A DNA stretch of 64,000 bases from Microbacterium sp. BH-3-3-3 (GTDB lineage Bacteria > Actinomycetota > Actinomycetes > Actinomycetales > Microbacteriaceae). Shown here in pieces: positions 49,787-57,989 of the stretch. A program made the position numbers and the translations under genes. How positions within the stretch are numbered: position 1 is the stretch's first letter; every line of letters begins with the position of its first letter. The notes under the pieces are model-generated. The model had not been told where the DNA came from, searched no databases, and saw nothing but the letters and a program-made list of their open reading frames with translations. The DNA lies in the NCBI RefSeq assembly GCF_007679045.1, contig NZ_VEFS01000002.1:124001-188000 (forward strand), in the 5' to 3' direction.

Positions 49787-49813
49787 GCATGCGGCGTGTT
49801 TTGGACGCTCAAC
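49787..49813 (-). repeat. GTTGAG-GTCC repeat, reverse copy D
   Basis: On the minus strand GTTGAGCGTCCAAAACACGC followed by CGCATGC. It is inverted relative to copy B, so B and D bracket copy C. Confidence 0.75.
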
Positions 49814-49906
49814 AGGCTTTTCGGCGCGGCATCCCTGCGCCGCACGCGCGACGCGAGGCGACTCGACGTGAGCGCGACGCGCCGGGCGGCCCGCGCCGCG
49901 CCGAGA

Positions 49907-51991
49907 TCAGACCGGCTGGGCGGCGGCGCGGGTCGTCGTCGTGCGTCGGCGCACGACCACCAGCGTGGTCACCAGCAGCGACAGCACTGCCCACACCACG
50001 AATCCGGCCACGCCCGCGGCCACGCCGCCCGACGACGACAGGGCGCCGAGCATCGCGTCGTAGGCGGGGGCGGTGGGCAGCAGCGAGGCGGCGGCGGCCA
50101 GGGCCGGCGGCACGGTCGAGACGATGCTCGCCCCGAGCGCGAGGGCGCCGATGACGGCGGCGATCCAACGGCCCGCTCCGCCGAAGAGGGCGACGAGGGC
50201 CTGGTGCACAGCGGCGAACGCGATGCCTGCGGCGACGCAGACAAGGGCGAACAGCGCCCAGTCGCCCCAGTCGTACTTCGACGCGATCTGCACGACGCCG
50301 GCGACCAGCACGCCCTGCACCGCGCCGACGAGCGCGGCGGGCGCGAACCCGCGCAGGGCGACCAGCGCCGAGGGGCGACGGCTGGTCAGCGCGCGTGCCG
50401 ACACGGCCTGGAACGCCACGAACGACGCCAGCCCGCCGAACCACAGCACGGCCATGGCCAGCAGCGGGACCGCGGCGAGGCCGAACAGCGAGTCGCTGGC
50501 CCCGGTCGCCGAGACGGGATCGGCCACGACGTCGGCGAGGTTCGTCGCTTGGGCGTCGGTGTAGGTCGGCAGCTGCGCGACGGCCTTGTCGAGACCGTCG
50601 GCGAGCGAGCCCGTTCCGGTCGCGACCTGGCTCACGCCGTCGGTGAGCTGGGCGGCTCCGGTCTCGGCGCCCGAGATCCCGGATGCCACCTGCGAGGCGC
50701 CCGAGCTGAGGGCGGCCGCTCCGGTGCCGAGCTGTCGCGTGCCGTCGGCGATCTTCGTCGCCCCGCCGGAGAGGCCGTCGATGCCGCCCGCGATGGTGGT
50801 GAGTCCGGATGCCGCTTCGCGCGCTCCTCCGGCGAGGCCGGTCGCGCCGTCGGCGAGCTGCTGGTTGGCGGCGGCGATCGCGCGGATGCCGGCGGGCAGC
50901 TGAGACGCTTGACCGGCGAGGTCGCCGATCTTCGTGACCGTCTCGGTGGCCTGGGGGAGCGCCTTCTTCGCCTCGGCGGCGGCGGTGCGCAGGGCCTGGC
51001 ACTGCTCGGGTGTGCCGGTGCACTCCTCGGCGGCCTTCTGCAGCGCGGCGGCGGCGTCGACGAGCGCCTGGTTGACCTGCGGCGCGGCCTTCGACAGCGC
51101 GGCGGCGTCGTCGGCGAAGCCGGGTGGGATCTGGTCGGCGAGGCCGTTGATCTGCGTCGCGAGCTGCTGGTTGCCCGCGGCGACGCCGTCGGCTCCCCCC
51201 GCGAGCTTGTCGACTCCGGCGGCGGCGTCGCGCGTTCCGCCGGCGAGGGCGGTGGCTCCCGTGGCGAGCTGGCCGGCGCCGTCGGCGAGGGGCCCGGTGC
51301 CCGCGGCGAGCTGGCCGGCGCCGTCGGCGAGCTGCGAAGCTCCGCTCGAGAGCTGACCGAGGCCGTCGCGCAGGCTCCCGGCGCCGGTGGCGGCCTGCGA
51401 GGCGCCGTCGGCGAGCTGGTGGGCTCCGCTCGCCGCCGTGCCGAGCTGGTCGCTGAGGCTGGTGAAGCCGAGGAACACGTTCTTGAGGTACTGCGACGAC
51501 AGCGTGCTGCCGAAGACGGAGGAGGCGGTGGATGCCAGCTGCGCGGTGATCGCGCCGTCGACCACGCGGGCGTCGGGCGCCGTCTGCACGCCGATGGTCG
51601 CCTTCTCGGGCGTCTCTCCGGGGCGGGTCGAGAGCGAGGCGGCGGTGAAGTTCTCGGGGATCGTGACGACGGCGGTGTAGGTGCCGTCGGCCAGGCCCGC
51701 GGCCGCGTCGTCGTCGTTCGAGATGACCCAGTCGATGTTGCTCGGCTGGTCGTCGGCGCCCTTGACCAGGCCGCCGGTGAGCTGGCGCCCGAGGGGGACC
51801 AGCTGCCCGTTCAGCTCGACGGCCTTGTCGTCGTTGACGATCGCGGCCGTGATGTTGTCGAGGCGGTCGGTGGGGTTGTAGAGGGCACCGACCAGGATGC
51901 CGCCGATCACCGCGGGCAGCAGGAGCACGCCGGTGAGGGTCAGCCAGGTGACGGGGCGGCGCGAGCGGGAGCGCTCGACGGGGAGAGTCAT
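49907..51991 (-). CDS. YhgE/Pip domain membrane protein
   Basis: A 694-residue protein. It has one N-terminal membrane helix (WLTLTGVLLLPAVIGGILVG), then a long external region rich in repeats of the type QLADGASQAATGAGSL and GQLATGATALAGG (about residues 195-480), which fit the coiled-coil heptads of the YhgE/Pip family, and about five helices at the C-terminus resembling an ABC-2 permease. Members are linked to export, phage adsorption and ESX-like secretion; its role here is unknown. ATG 51991 overlaps the MMPL stop by 4 nt, so the two are co-expressed. Confidence 0.92.
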   Translation of the reverse strand: MTLPVERSRSRRPVTWLTLTGVLLLPAVIGGILVGALYNPTDRLDNITAAIVNDDKAVELNGQLVPLGRQLTGGLVKGADDQPSNIDWVISNDDDAAAGLADGTYTAVVTIPENFTAASLSTRPGETPEKATIGVQTAPDARVVDGAITAQLASTASSVFGSTLSSQYLKNVFLGFTSLSDQLGTAASGAHQLADGASQAATGAGSLRDGLGQLSSGASQLADGAGQLAAGTGPLADGAGQLATGATALAGGTRDAAAGVDKLAGGADGVAAGNQQLATQINGLADQIPPGFADDAAALSKAAPQVNQALVDAAAALQKAAEECTGTPEQCQALRTAAAEAKKALPQATETVTKIGDLAGQASQLPAGIRAIAAANQQLADGATGLAGGAREAASGLTTIAGGIDGLSGGATKIADGTRQLGTGAAALSSGASQVASGISGAETGAAQLTDGVSQVATGTGSLADGLDKAVAQLPTYTDAQATNLADVVADPVSATGASDSLFGLAAVPLLAMAVLWFGGLASFVAFQAVSARALTSRRPSALVALRGFAPAALVGAVQGVLVAGVVQIASKYDWGDWALFALVCVAAGIAFAAVHQALVALFGGAGRWIAAVIGALALGASIVSTVPPALAAAASLLPTAPAYDAMLGALSSSGGVAAGVAGFVVWAVLSLLVTTLVVVRRRTTTTRAAAQPV

Positions 51992-54876
51992 GCGAACACC
52001 TCGGAGAGATCGGCGAAGGTTTCGGGTTCGGGGCGGGGGCGGCGCGGCGTCGCGAGGGGGAGCGACGTCACGTCGGGCCGCTGGGCGGCGGACAGCAGGG
52101 CGAGGGCCCGCCGTTCGTCGCGGGCCGAGACGATGAGCGTGAACGGGGAGTCGTCGTCGCCGCTGCGCTCGCGCGCCTCGGTCGCGGCGAGGCGCAGCAC
52201 CTCGGCGACGTCGTCACGGGTGTCGTCGTCGAGCCGGTCGACGTCGGAGATCACGACGATGCGGGTTCCGCGGGCGACGGCCTCGGCGACGTCGGAGCGC
52301 GCCCTGATCGGGTCGTCGAGCAGGGCGACGCCGACGCGGGCGCGCACGGCTCCCGCTCGCTCGGGCACGAGGAGCCCGTCGACGCGCAGGCGCCCCTCGA
52401 TCTTCGACAGACGCCCGGCCAGGGTCAGCAGCAGCGTGCGGGTGGTGCGCGTCTCGCCGGTGACCAGCAGCGTGCCGCCGTACGGCAGTCGCACCGCGAC
52501 GTCGCGGAACACCGGCTCCTCGGCATCCGTCGCCACGATCGTCTGCAGGTCTTCGGCCGCGATCGCGACCGGCGCGCCCGACGGCCAGTCGGCCAGGTGC
52601 ACCTCGCGCTCGACGGCTTCGCCCTCGACGTCGAGCTTGGGCAGGATCCGGTCGAGCCAGCGCGGCATCCACCAGGCCTTCGCGCCGAGCAGGGCGAGGA
52701 TCGCGGGCACGAGGGTCATGCGCACGAGGAACGCGTCGACCGCGACGCCGACGGCGAGGCCCAGCGCGATGGGCTTGAGGCTCGAGTCGCCCTCGGGCAC
52801 GAACGCGACGAAGACCGCGAACATGATCACGGCGGCAGCCACGACCACGCGGGCCGAGCCCACGAAACCGCTGCGGACGGCACCGAGCGCGACCTCACGG
52901 GGGGTGCGACCCTCGCGCTTGGCGTGCACGTAGTCCTCGCGCATGCGCGAGACGAGGAACACCTGGTAGTCCATCGCGAGGCCGAACAGCACGCCCATCA
53001 CGACGATGGGCATGAAGCTGATGATGGGTCCGACCTTGGCCACGTGCAGGGCATCGGCGAACCAGCCCCACTCGAACACCGCGGCGACGACGCCGAACGA
53101 GGCGGCGACCGACAGCAGGTATCCGCCGGCGGCGGTCAGCGGCACCCAGATCGAGCGGAACACGATCATCAGCAGCACGAGCGACAGCCCCACCACGAAC
53201 AGCCCGAACGGCAGCAGGGCGGCGCCGAGCTGGTCGGAGATATCGATGGTGACGGCGGTGTAGCCGGTGACGAGCAGGTGCACGCCGAACTCGTCGTACA
53301 GGCGGGGCTCGGCCGCGCGCAGCTCGCGCACGAGGTCGGCGGTGCGCGGGTCGTCGGGCGCGGTCTCGGGCACGATCTGCACGATGCCGGTGTCGGCGGT
53401 GGCGTTCGGGGTGGCGAGGGCCACCTCGGCGACGCCCGGGATCTTGGCGATCTCGTCGCCGATGTCCTTCATCAGGGTGAGCGGGTCGTCGGAGGTGACG
53501 ATCGTGCCGGTCATGATGAGCGGACCGTTGGCGCCGGGGCCGAAGTACTCGTCGGTCAGCTCGTAGGCGACGCGCGCCTCGTCGCCCTTCGGCAGCTGTC
53601 CGGCGTTGGGCAGCGTGAGGGCGAGCGAGGCCGCCGGGATGGCGGTGACGCCCAGCAGGCCGACGACGGCGACGGTGGTGATGACCGGATGCCGGGTGAC
53701 AAGGCCGACCCAGCGCTTGGCGGGCCCGTTGCGCTGGGCGCGCACGGCCGCCGTGGAGGCGCGGCGCAGGCTCTCGGCGGCGGCCTCTTCCGCAGCCGCG
53801 GCGTCGTCTTCGGCGGAGGCCGTGCGGGAGCGCTTCTTCTGCTTCTTGTAGCCCCAGCCGACGACGCGGTGTCCGGCGAAGCCGAGGAACGCGGGGGTGA
53901 GGGTGAGGCCGACACACACGGCGATCGCGACGGCGACCGAGGCGGCGATGCCCATCGTGGTGAGGAAGGGGATGCCGGCGAAGCCCAGGCCGATGAGGGC
54001 GATGAGCACCGTGATGCCGGCGAAGACGACCGCGGAGCCGGCGGTGCCGACCGCGCGGGCGGTGGACTCCTCGGGGTCCATGCCGGCGCGCGTCTGATCC
54101 TGATGTCGAGAGACGATGAACAGCGCGTAGTCGATGCCGACCGCCAGGCCCAGCATCACCGCCAGCAGCGGAGTCGTCGACGACACCGTCGCGAAGCCGG
54201 TCGCGATGAAGATGAGCCCGATCGAGAGCGCCACACCCAGGATCGCGGTGGCCAGCGGCATCCCGGCCACGAGGAACGAGCGGAACGTCACCATGAGCAC
54301 GAGGGCGGCGATGACCACGCCGAGCGCCTCGGTGATCGAGGCGCCGGGGATCTCGGTAGCGAACAGCTGCCCACCGAGCACGGCCTGCGAGCCGCTGGGC
54401 AGGGCGTCGCCGAGAGCGGTGGCGGCCTCGCGCAGTCCGTCTTCGGTCGCCGGGGGGACCGCCGTCGCCTCGCCCGAGAACTGGATGCGCACGATCGCGG
54501 CGCGGTCGTCGTCGGAGATGCCGCCCGAGATCTGGGAGTCATAGGGGTCGGTGACGGCCTCGACGAAGTCGAGGTCGGAGATGTCGCCCGTCGTCTTCTG
54601 GATGGCGCTCTGGTACTCGGGGTCGGTCACCTTCGCGCCGTCGGCCGAGACGACGATGATCTCGGCGCTCGCGCCGCTGACCTGGGGGAAGGTTCGTCCG
54701 AGCATCTCGAGGCCGGCCTGCGACTCGGTGCCGGGGATGGTGAAGGTGTTGTCGGTGCCCTTCGCGAGCAGGGCGACGCCGCCGCCGGCGAGCACGAGGA
54801 TGAGCAACCAGGCGCTCAGCACGCGCCAGGGGTGACGGAACGACCAGCGACCCAGGGTGTACAGGAATGTCGACAC
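51988..54876 (-). CDS. MMPL/RND transporter with C-terminal degenerate ATPase-like domain
   Basis: A 962-residue protein from GTG 54876 (GGGAG ribosome-binding site); GTG 54888 would add four residues. Residues 1-740 are a standard MMPL transporter with two six-helix halves and external domains; family signs are MLGLAVGIDYALFIVSRHQ and MGVLFGLAMDYQVFLVSRM. After KAWWMPRWLDRILPKLD a soluble domain (about 765-962) follows with the order of an ABC ATPase: VRLPYGGTLLVTGETRTTRT at the P-loop position (no GxGK), LAGRLSKIEGRLRVDGLLVP and IVVISDVDRLDDDTRDDV at a Walker-B-like site. It should not bind ATP in the usual way. Likely exports a lipid or drug. Confidence 0.9.
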   Translation of the reverse strand: MSTFLYTLGRWSFRHPWRVLSAWLLILVLAGGGVALLAKGTDNTFTIPGTESQAGLEMLGRTFPQVSGASAEIIVVSADGAKVTDPEYQSAIQKTTGDISDLDFVEAVTDPYDSQISGGISDDDRAAIVRIQFSGEATAVPPATEDGLREAATALGDALPSGSQAVLGGQLFATEIPGASITEALGVVIAALVLMVTFRSFLVAGMPLATAILGVALSIGLIFIATGFATVSSTTPLLAVMLGLAVGIDYALFIVSRHQDQTRAGMDPEESTARAVGTAGSAVVFAGITVLIALIGLGFAGIPFLTTMGIAASVAVAIAVCVGLTLTPAFLGFAGHRVVGWGYKKQKKRSRTASAEDDAAAAEEAAAESLRRASTAAVRAQRNGPAKRWVGLVTRHPVITTVAVVGLLGVTAIPAASLALTLPNAGQLPKGDEARVAYELTDEYFGPGANGPLIMTGTIVTSDDPLTLMKDIGDEIAKIPGVAEVALATPNATADTGIVQIVPETAPDDPRTADLVRELRAAEPRLYDEFGVHLLVTGYTAVTIDISDQLGAALLPFGLFVVGLSLVLLMIVFRSIWVPLTAAGGYLLSVAASFGVVAAVFEWGWFADALHVAKVGPIISFMPIVVMGVLFGLAMDYQVFLVSRMREDYVHAKREGRTPREVALGAVRSGFVGSARVVVAAAVIMFAVFVAFVPEGDSSLKPIALGLAVGVAVDAFLVRMTLVPAILALLGAKAWWMPRWLDRILPKLDVEGEAVEREVHLADWPSGAPVAIAAEDLQTIVATDAEEPVFRDVAVRLPYGGTLLVTGETRTTRTLLLTLAGRLSKIEGRLRVDGLLVPERAGAVRARVGVALLDDPIRARSDVAEAVARGTRIVVISDVDRLDDDTRDDVAEVLRLAATEARERSGDDDSPFTLIVSARDERRALALLSAAQRPDVTSLPLATPRRPRPEPETFADLSEVFA

Positions 54877-54904
54877 GGCGGCTCCCACGATCGGTGAACG
54901 GGTC

Positions 54905-54937
54905 GATACATCACCGTATCGGATACATCAATGTATC
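54905..54937. promoter_or_regulatory. Two adjacent dyad operators between the MMPL and TetR genes
   Basis: GATACATCACCGTATC (54905-54920) and GATACATCAATGTATC (54922-54937) are 16-bp units, 17 bp apart start to start, each a dyad (GATAC/GTATC and GATACA/TGTATC). They share 13 of 16 bases. They lie in the 118-nt region between the divergent MMPL and TetR genes, which is the expected place for the TetR protein to bind and control both genes. Confidence 0.8.
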
Positions 54938-54994
54938 GTAGTCGTCAGGGGAGGGCTCGAAGCTGAATCTCCCCCCAGAAACAGGAGGACGCGG

Positions 54995-55621
54995 ATGACC
55001 GACACCGCCCCCGCACCGTCACGCCGTCGCGAGAACACGCGCACGCGCCTGATGGACGCCGCCGCCGAGATGTTCGCCGAGATCGGCATCGAGGCCGCAT
55101 CGGTCGAGGCCATCTGCGAGCGCGCCGGATTCACGCGCGGAGCCTTCTACTCGAACTTCGGCTCGAAGGAGGAGCTGTTCCTCGCCCTCTGCGCCCGGTC
55201 GGCCGAGACCACCGTCGCCGCCGTGCGCGAGCGGGTCACCTCGATCGAGGATCGGGGGCTGGATGCCACGGGCGAGGTGCTGCAGCTCGTGCAGCAGGTG
55301 CTCGAGGTGACCGGCGACGACCGGCTCGACGTGCTGCTGGGCGCGGAGATCCGCGTGCAGGCACTGCGCAACCCCGAGTTCGCCGAGGCCTACCTCGCCC
55401 TCAACCGGGCCCTGGGCGAGAGCGTCACCCAATTGGTCACCGACATCGCGCAGGTGCGCGGGCTGTCGCTGCGGGTCTCGGCCGAGACGGCGACCGAGCT
55501 ACTGCTGTCGGCGTGGGTGTCGACGGCCGAGACGGCGCTGATGACGCGTCAGACTCCCGCGGCCACGCGCGCCGCCCTCGGCGCCCGGCTCGAACAGCTC
55601 GTGCGCCTCATCCTCGAGTGA
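54995..55621 (+). CDS. TetR/AcrR-family transcriptional regulator
   Basis: A 208-residue regulator. ATG 54995 follows AGGAGGACGCGG. The N-terminal HTH reads TRTRLMDAAAEMFAEIG and ICERAGFTRGAFYSNFGSKE, typical for TetR. The C-terminal helical ligand domain is not similar to any I can name. It most likely represses itself and the MMPL-YhgE operon through the two dyads at 54905-54937, with relief by a transported compound. It overlaps the convergent menC by 14 nt. Confidence 0.93.
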   Translation: MTDTAPAPSRRRENTRTRLMDAAAEMFAEIGIEAASVEAICERAGFTRGAFYSNFGSKEELFLALCARSAETTVAAVRERVTSIEDRGLDATGEVLQLVQQVLEVTGDDRLDVLLGAEIRVQALRNPEFAEAYLALNRALGESVTQLVTDIAQVRGLSLRVSAETATELLLSAWVSTAETALMTRQTPAATRAALGARLEQLVRLILE

Positions 55622-56609
55622 CCTCGAGCAGCGCGTAGCAGCGACGCAGGCGCTCGATCCACCAGTCGCGGCGATCGTCGGCCGCGGCGACCCGGTCGAG
55701 CTCGGCGCCGGTCGGTCGCGGTCGCTCGAGCGACAGGAATCCGCCCGCGGCGCGCAGCGGAGACGCCACCACGTCGGCGGTGAAGAGCGAGGCGGTCGCG
55801 AGACCGCAGTCGTAGTCGAGCTCGGGCAGCGATGCCGCGAGCGCGACCCCCATCGACAGGCCGATCGAGGTGTCGAGGGCGCTCGAGACGACCACCGGAA
55901 GCCCCGCCTGCGCCACGATCTCGCGCGCGGCGTGCACTCCGCCCAGCGGCTGCGCCTTGACGACCAGCAGATCGGCTGCGCCCGAGCGCGCGACCCGCAG
56001 GGGGTCGGCCGCCTTGCGCACGCTCTCGTCGGCGGCGATCGGGATGTCGAGGTAGGCAATGCGCTCGCGCAGCTGCGCGAGCTCGTCGACCTCGGCGCAG
56101 GGCTGTTCCACGTACTCGAGGTCGAACTCCGCGAGCGCGTGCACCGCGCGCTCGGCCTCGTCGACGGTCCACGCCGCGTTCGCATCGACCCGCACGCGGC
56201 CCTCGGGGCCCAGCGCCTCGCGCACCGCACGCACCCGTTCGACGTCATCGGCGAGGTGCTGACCGGGCTCGGCGACCTTGACCTTGACCGTGCGGCATCC
56301 GTCGAACCTCGCGAGGATCCGCGCGACCTCGGATGCCGCGACGGCGGGCATCGTGGCGTTCACCCCGACCGCGTCGCGCACGGGTGCCGGCGACGCGCGC
56401 CATCCGTAGTCGATCGCCCCCGCCAGCCAGGTCGCGGCCTCGGCGTCGGCGTACTCGACGAAGGGCGAGAACTCCGTCCAGCCCTCGGGACCCTCGAAGA
56501 CGAGGGCTTCGCGCGTCTCGACTCCGCGGAACCGCGCGGCCAGGGGGAGGGCGACGACCCGCGCCGTGGCGAGGACGTCGGCGAGAGGGGGGAGGGCGAC
56601 GGTGCTCAT
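55608..56609 (-). CDS. menC: o-Succinylbenzoate synthase
   Basis: A 333-residue enolase-superfamily enzyme that dehydrates SHCHC to o-succinylbenzoate in menaquinone synthesis. ATG 56609 gives MSTVALPPLADVLATARVV. The catalytic Lys pair is in RTVKVKVAEPG, metal ligands are Asp in RVRVDANAAWTV, Glu in LEYVEQPCAEV and Asp in IPIAADESVRKA, and the second Lys is in LLVVKAQPLGGV. All residues are present. It lies on the opposite strand from menB, menE and menA, separated by about 2.7 kb of unrelated genes. Confidence 0.95.
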   Translation of the reverse strand: MSTVALPPLADVLATARVVALPLAARFRGVETREALVFEGPEGWTEFSPFVEYADAEAATWLAGAIDYGWRASPAPVRDAVGVNATMPAVAASEVARILARFDGCRTVKVKVAEPGQHLADDVERVRAVREALGPEGRVRVDANAAWTVDEAERAVHALAEFDLEYVEQPCAEVDELAQLRERIAYLDIPIAADESVRKAADPLRVARSGAADLLVVKAQPLGGVHAAREIVAQAGLPVVVSSALDTSIGLSMGVALAASLPELDYDCGLATASLFTADVVASPLRAAGGFLSLERPRPTGAELDRVAAADDRRDWWIERLRRCYALLEVTRG

Positions 56610-56625
56610 GCCCTCATCCTGCCGC

Positions 56626-56805
56626 TCAGCGCGGTCCGCCGCCGCCGAACCCGCCGAACCAGAACGTCTGACGTTCAACCGTGTACGAGGACAGGTCGGG
56701 GGTCGACTCGAGCGACTCCTTCGCGGCCTCCGACTGCTCGTGCGTGCGTCGCGGGCCGAACACGTAATCGCGCACTCGCGCGAGCCTCGACATCTTCTTC
56801 GTCAT
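56626..56805 (-). CDS. 59-residue protein, paralogue 1 of a small family
   Basis: ATG 56805, ribosome-binding site GGAG. It begins MTKKMSRLARVRDYVFGPRR and contains HEQSEAAKESLES, with a Gly/Phe-rich C-terminus (FWFGGFGGGGPR). It shares MTKK, R-x-R-x-Y/F and H-x-QSE-x-A with the 59-residue protein at 57737-57916; both also share GACGATCGGAGTCA upstream of the ATG. Not recognised as a known family. TACCGT about 33 nt upstream could be the -10 box. Confidence 0.7.
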   Translation of the reverse strand: MTKKMSRLARVRDYVFGPRRTHEQSEAAKESLESTPDLSSYTVERQTFWFGGFGGGGPR

Positions 56806-56886
56806 GATGACTCCGATCGTCTGGCCTCTCCACGGTACGTGCCTCGGCGCGGGGAATCCACCCGCCCCGGTGTCGGAGGGCGGGCA

Positions 56887-56892
56887 TAGGCT
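56887..56892 (+). promoter_or_regulatory. -10 box of a leaderless promoter
   Basis: TAGGCT, 6 nt before the ATG at 56899. Confidence 0.6.
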
Positions 56893-56898
56893 GACGCC

Positions 56899-57696
56899 AT
56901 GCTCTTCGATACCCCCGTCCGGCTCGGTGTGCAGATCCAGCCGCAGCACGTGCAGTACTCCGACATCCGCGACGCCGTCTTCCGTCTCGAAGAGATGGGC
57001 GTCGACGTCCTGTTCAACTGGGACCATTTCTTCCCGCTCTACGGAGACCCCGACGGCGAGCACTTCGAGGCGTGGACGATGCTGTCGGCCTGGGCCGAGC
57101 AGACCGAGCGCGTCGAGTTCGGCGCCCTCGTCAACTGCAACAGCTATCGCAACGCCGACCTGCAGGCCGACATGGCCCGTACCGTCGACCACATCAGCAA
57201 GAAGGGCGGCGACACCGGCCGCTTCATCTTCGGCACGGGTTCGGGCTGGTTCCAGCGCGACTACGACGAGTACGGCTACGACTTCGGCACGGCCGGTTCC
57301 AGGCTGAACGCGCTCGCCGCCGACCTCGACCGCGTCGTCGACCGCTGGGGCAAGCTCAACCCCGCGCCCACCCGCAAGATCCCCGTGATGATCGGCGGCA
57401 AGGGCGAGCAGAAGACGCTGCGCATGGTCGCACGTCACGCCGACATTTGGCACAGCTTCGTCACGCCCGACGAGCTGCCGCACAAGTTCGAGGTCATCGA
57501 GCGCTGGGCCGAGACCGAGCAGCGCGACCTGTCGGGTCTGGTCGTCTCGAACGAGCTCAAGGACCGCGACGAAGACGTGGCCGACGCCCTCTTCGACGCC
57601 GGGACCCGCCTTTTCACGCTCGGCTTCTCGGGCCCCGAGTGGGACTACTCGCTCGTCGAGCGCTGGCTGCACTGGCGCGACGGCAAGAACGCGTGA
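56899..57696 (+). CDS. LLM-class F420-dependent oxidoreductase
   Basis: A 265-residue luciferase-like TIM-barrel protein. It shows RLGVQIQPQHVQYSDIRDAV, VDVLFNWDHFFPLYGDPDG, TGRFIFGTGSGWFQRDYDEYG and IPVMIGGKGEQKTLRMVARH, which match the F420-binding group. Substrate unknown. Leaderless, monocistronic, followed by a strong hairpin. It lies between the two 59-residue paralogues, which run in the opposite direction. Confidence 0.92.
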   Translation: MLFDTPVRLGVQIQPQHVQYSDIRDAVFRLEEMGVDVLFNWDHFFPLYGDPDGEHFEAWTMLSAWAEQTERVEFGALVNCNSYRNADLQADMARTVDHISKKGGDTGRFIFGTGSGWFQRDYDEYGYDFGTAGSRLNALAADLDRVVDRWGKLNPAPTRKIPVMIGGKGEQKTLRMVARHADIWHSFVTPDELPHKFEVIERWAETEQRDLSGLVVSNELKDRDEDVADALFDAGTRLFTLGFSGPEWDYSLVERWLHWRDGKNA

Positions 57697-57701
57697 GCGG
57701 T

Positions 57702-57730
57702 GCGGCGCCCCGATCCGTTCGGGGCGCCGC
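57702..57730. terminator. Bidirectional terminator
   Basis: A 12-bp perfect stem, gcggcgccccga (57702-57713) with tcggggcgccgc (57719-57730), loop 5 nt, between the oxidoreductase and the second 59-residue protein gene. Confidence 0.8.
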
Positions 57731-57736
57731 CTGCAC

Positions 57737-57916
57737 TCACGGCTTGAACTGTGCGCCGCCGGACGTGCCCGTCCAGGTCTTCGCGGCTTCGCCGGCGTAG
57801 TACGCGGTCTCGCTCTGATGGTTCATCGAGCGCCGCGCGTCTTCGGACTGGTCATGCGAGGGCGCTCCGACGAAGTATTCGCGGATGCGGCCCAGGATCG
57901 ACACCTTCTTCGTCAT
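57737..57916 (-). CDS. 59-residue protein, paralogue 2 of a small family
   Basis: ATG 57916 with GGAG upstream. It begins MTKKVSILGRIREYFVGA and contains SHDQSEDARRSMNHQSE, ending TGTSGGAQFKP. Length and N-terminal pattern match the 59-residue protein at 56626-56805, but the C-terminal half is different. Function unknown; basic N-terminal helix followed by a polar tail. A TAACCT sequence lies about 30 nt upstream of the ATG. Confidence 0.7.
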   Translation of the reverse strand: MTKKVSILGRIREYFVGAPSHDQSEDARRSMNHQSETAYYAGEAAKTWTGTSGGAQFKP

Positions 57917-57989
57917 GCTGACTCCGATCGTCGGGGTCGTCCAGGTTACCGACGGCGGACGGACACGTCGAGCACAACGTGCCTCGGCG

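Noticed and set aside
49552-50154. Possible Cys/Asn-rich peptides encoded by the GTTGAG-GTCC repeats
   Set aside because: Similar peptides appear on both strands only because the DNA repeats are inverted copies; frames are inconsistent between copies and run into the YhgE gene.
49646-52933. A 1095-codon open frame on the plus strand across the YhgE and MMPL genes
   Set aside because: It is antisense to two well-supported genes, is Arg/Gly/Ala-rich without domains, and arises from GC-rich third positions. Its start lies in the repeat cluster.
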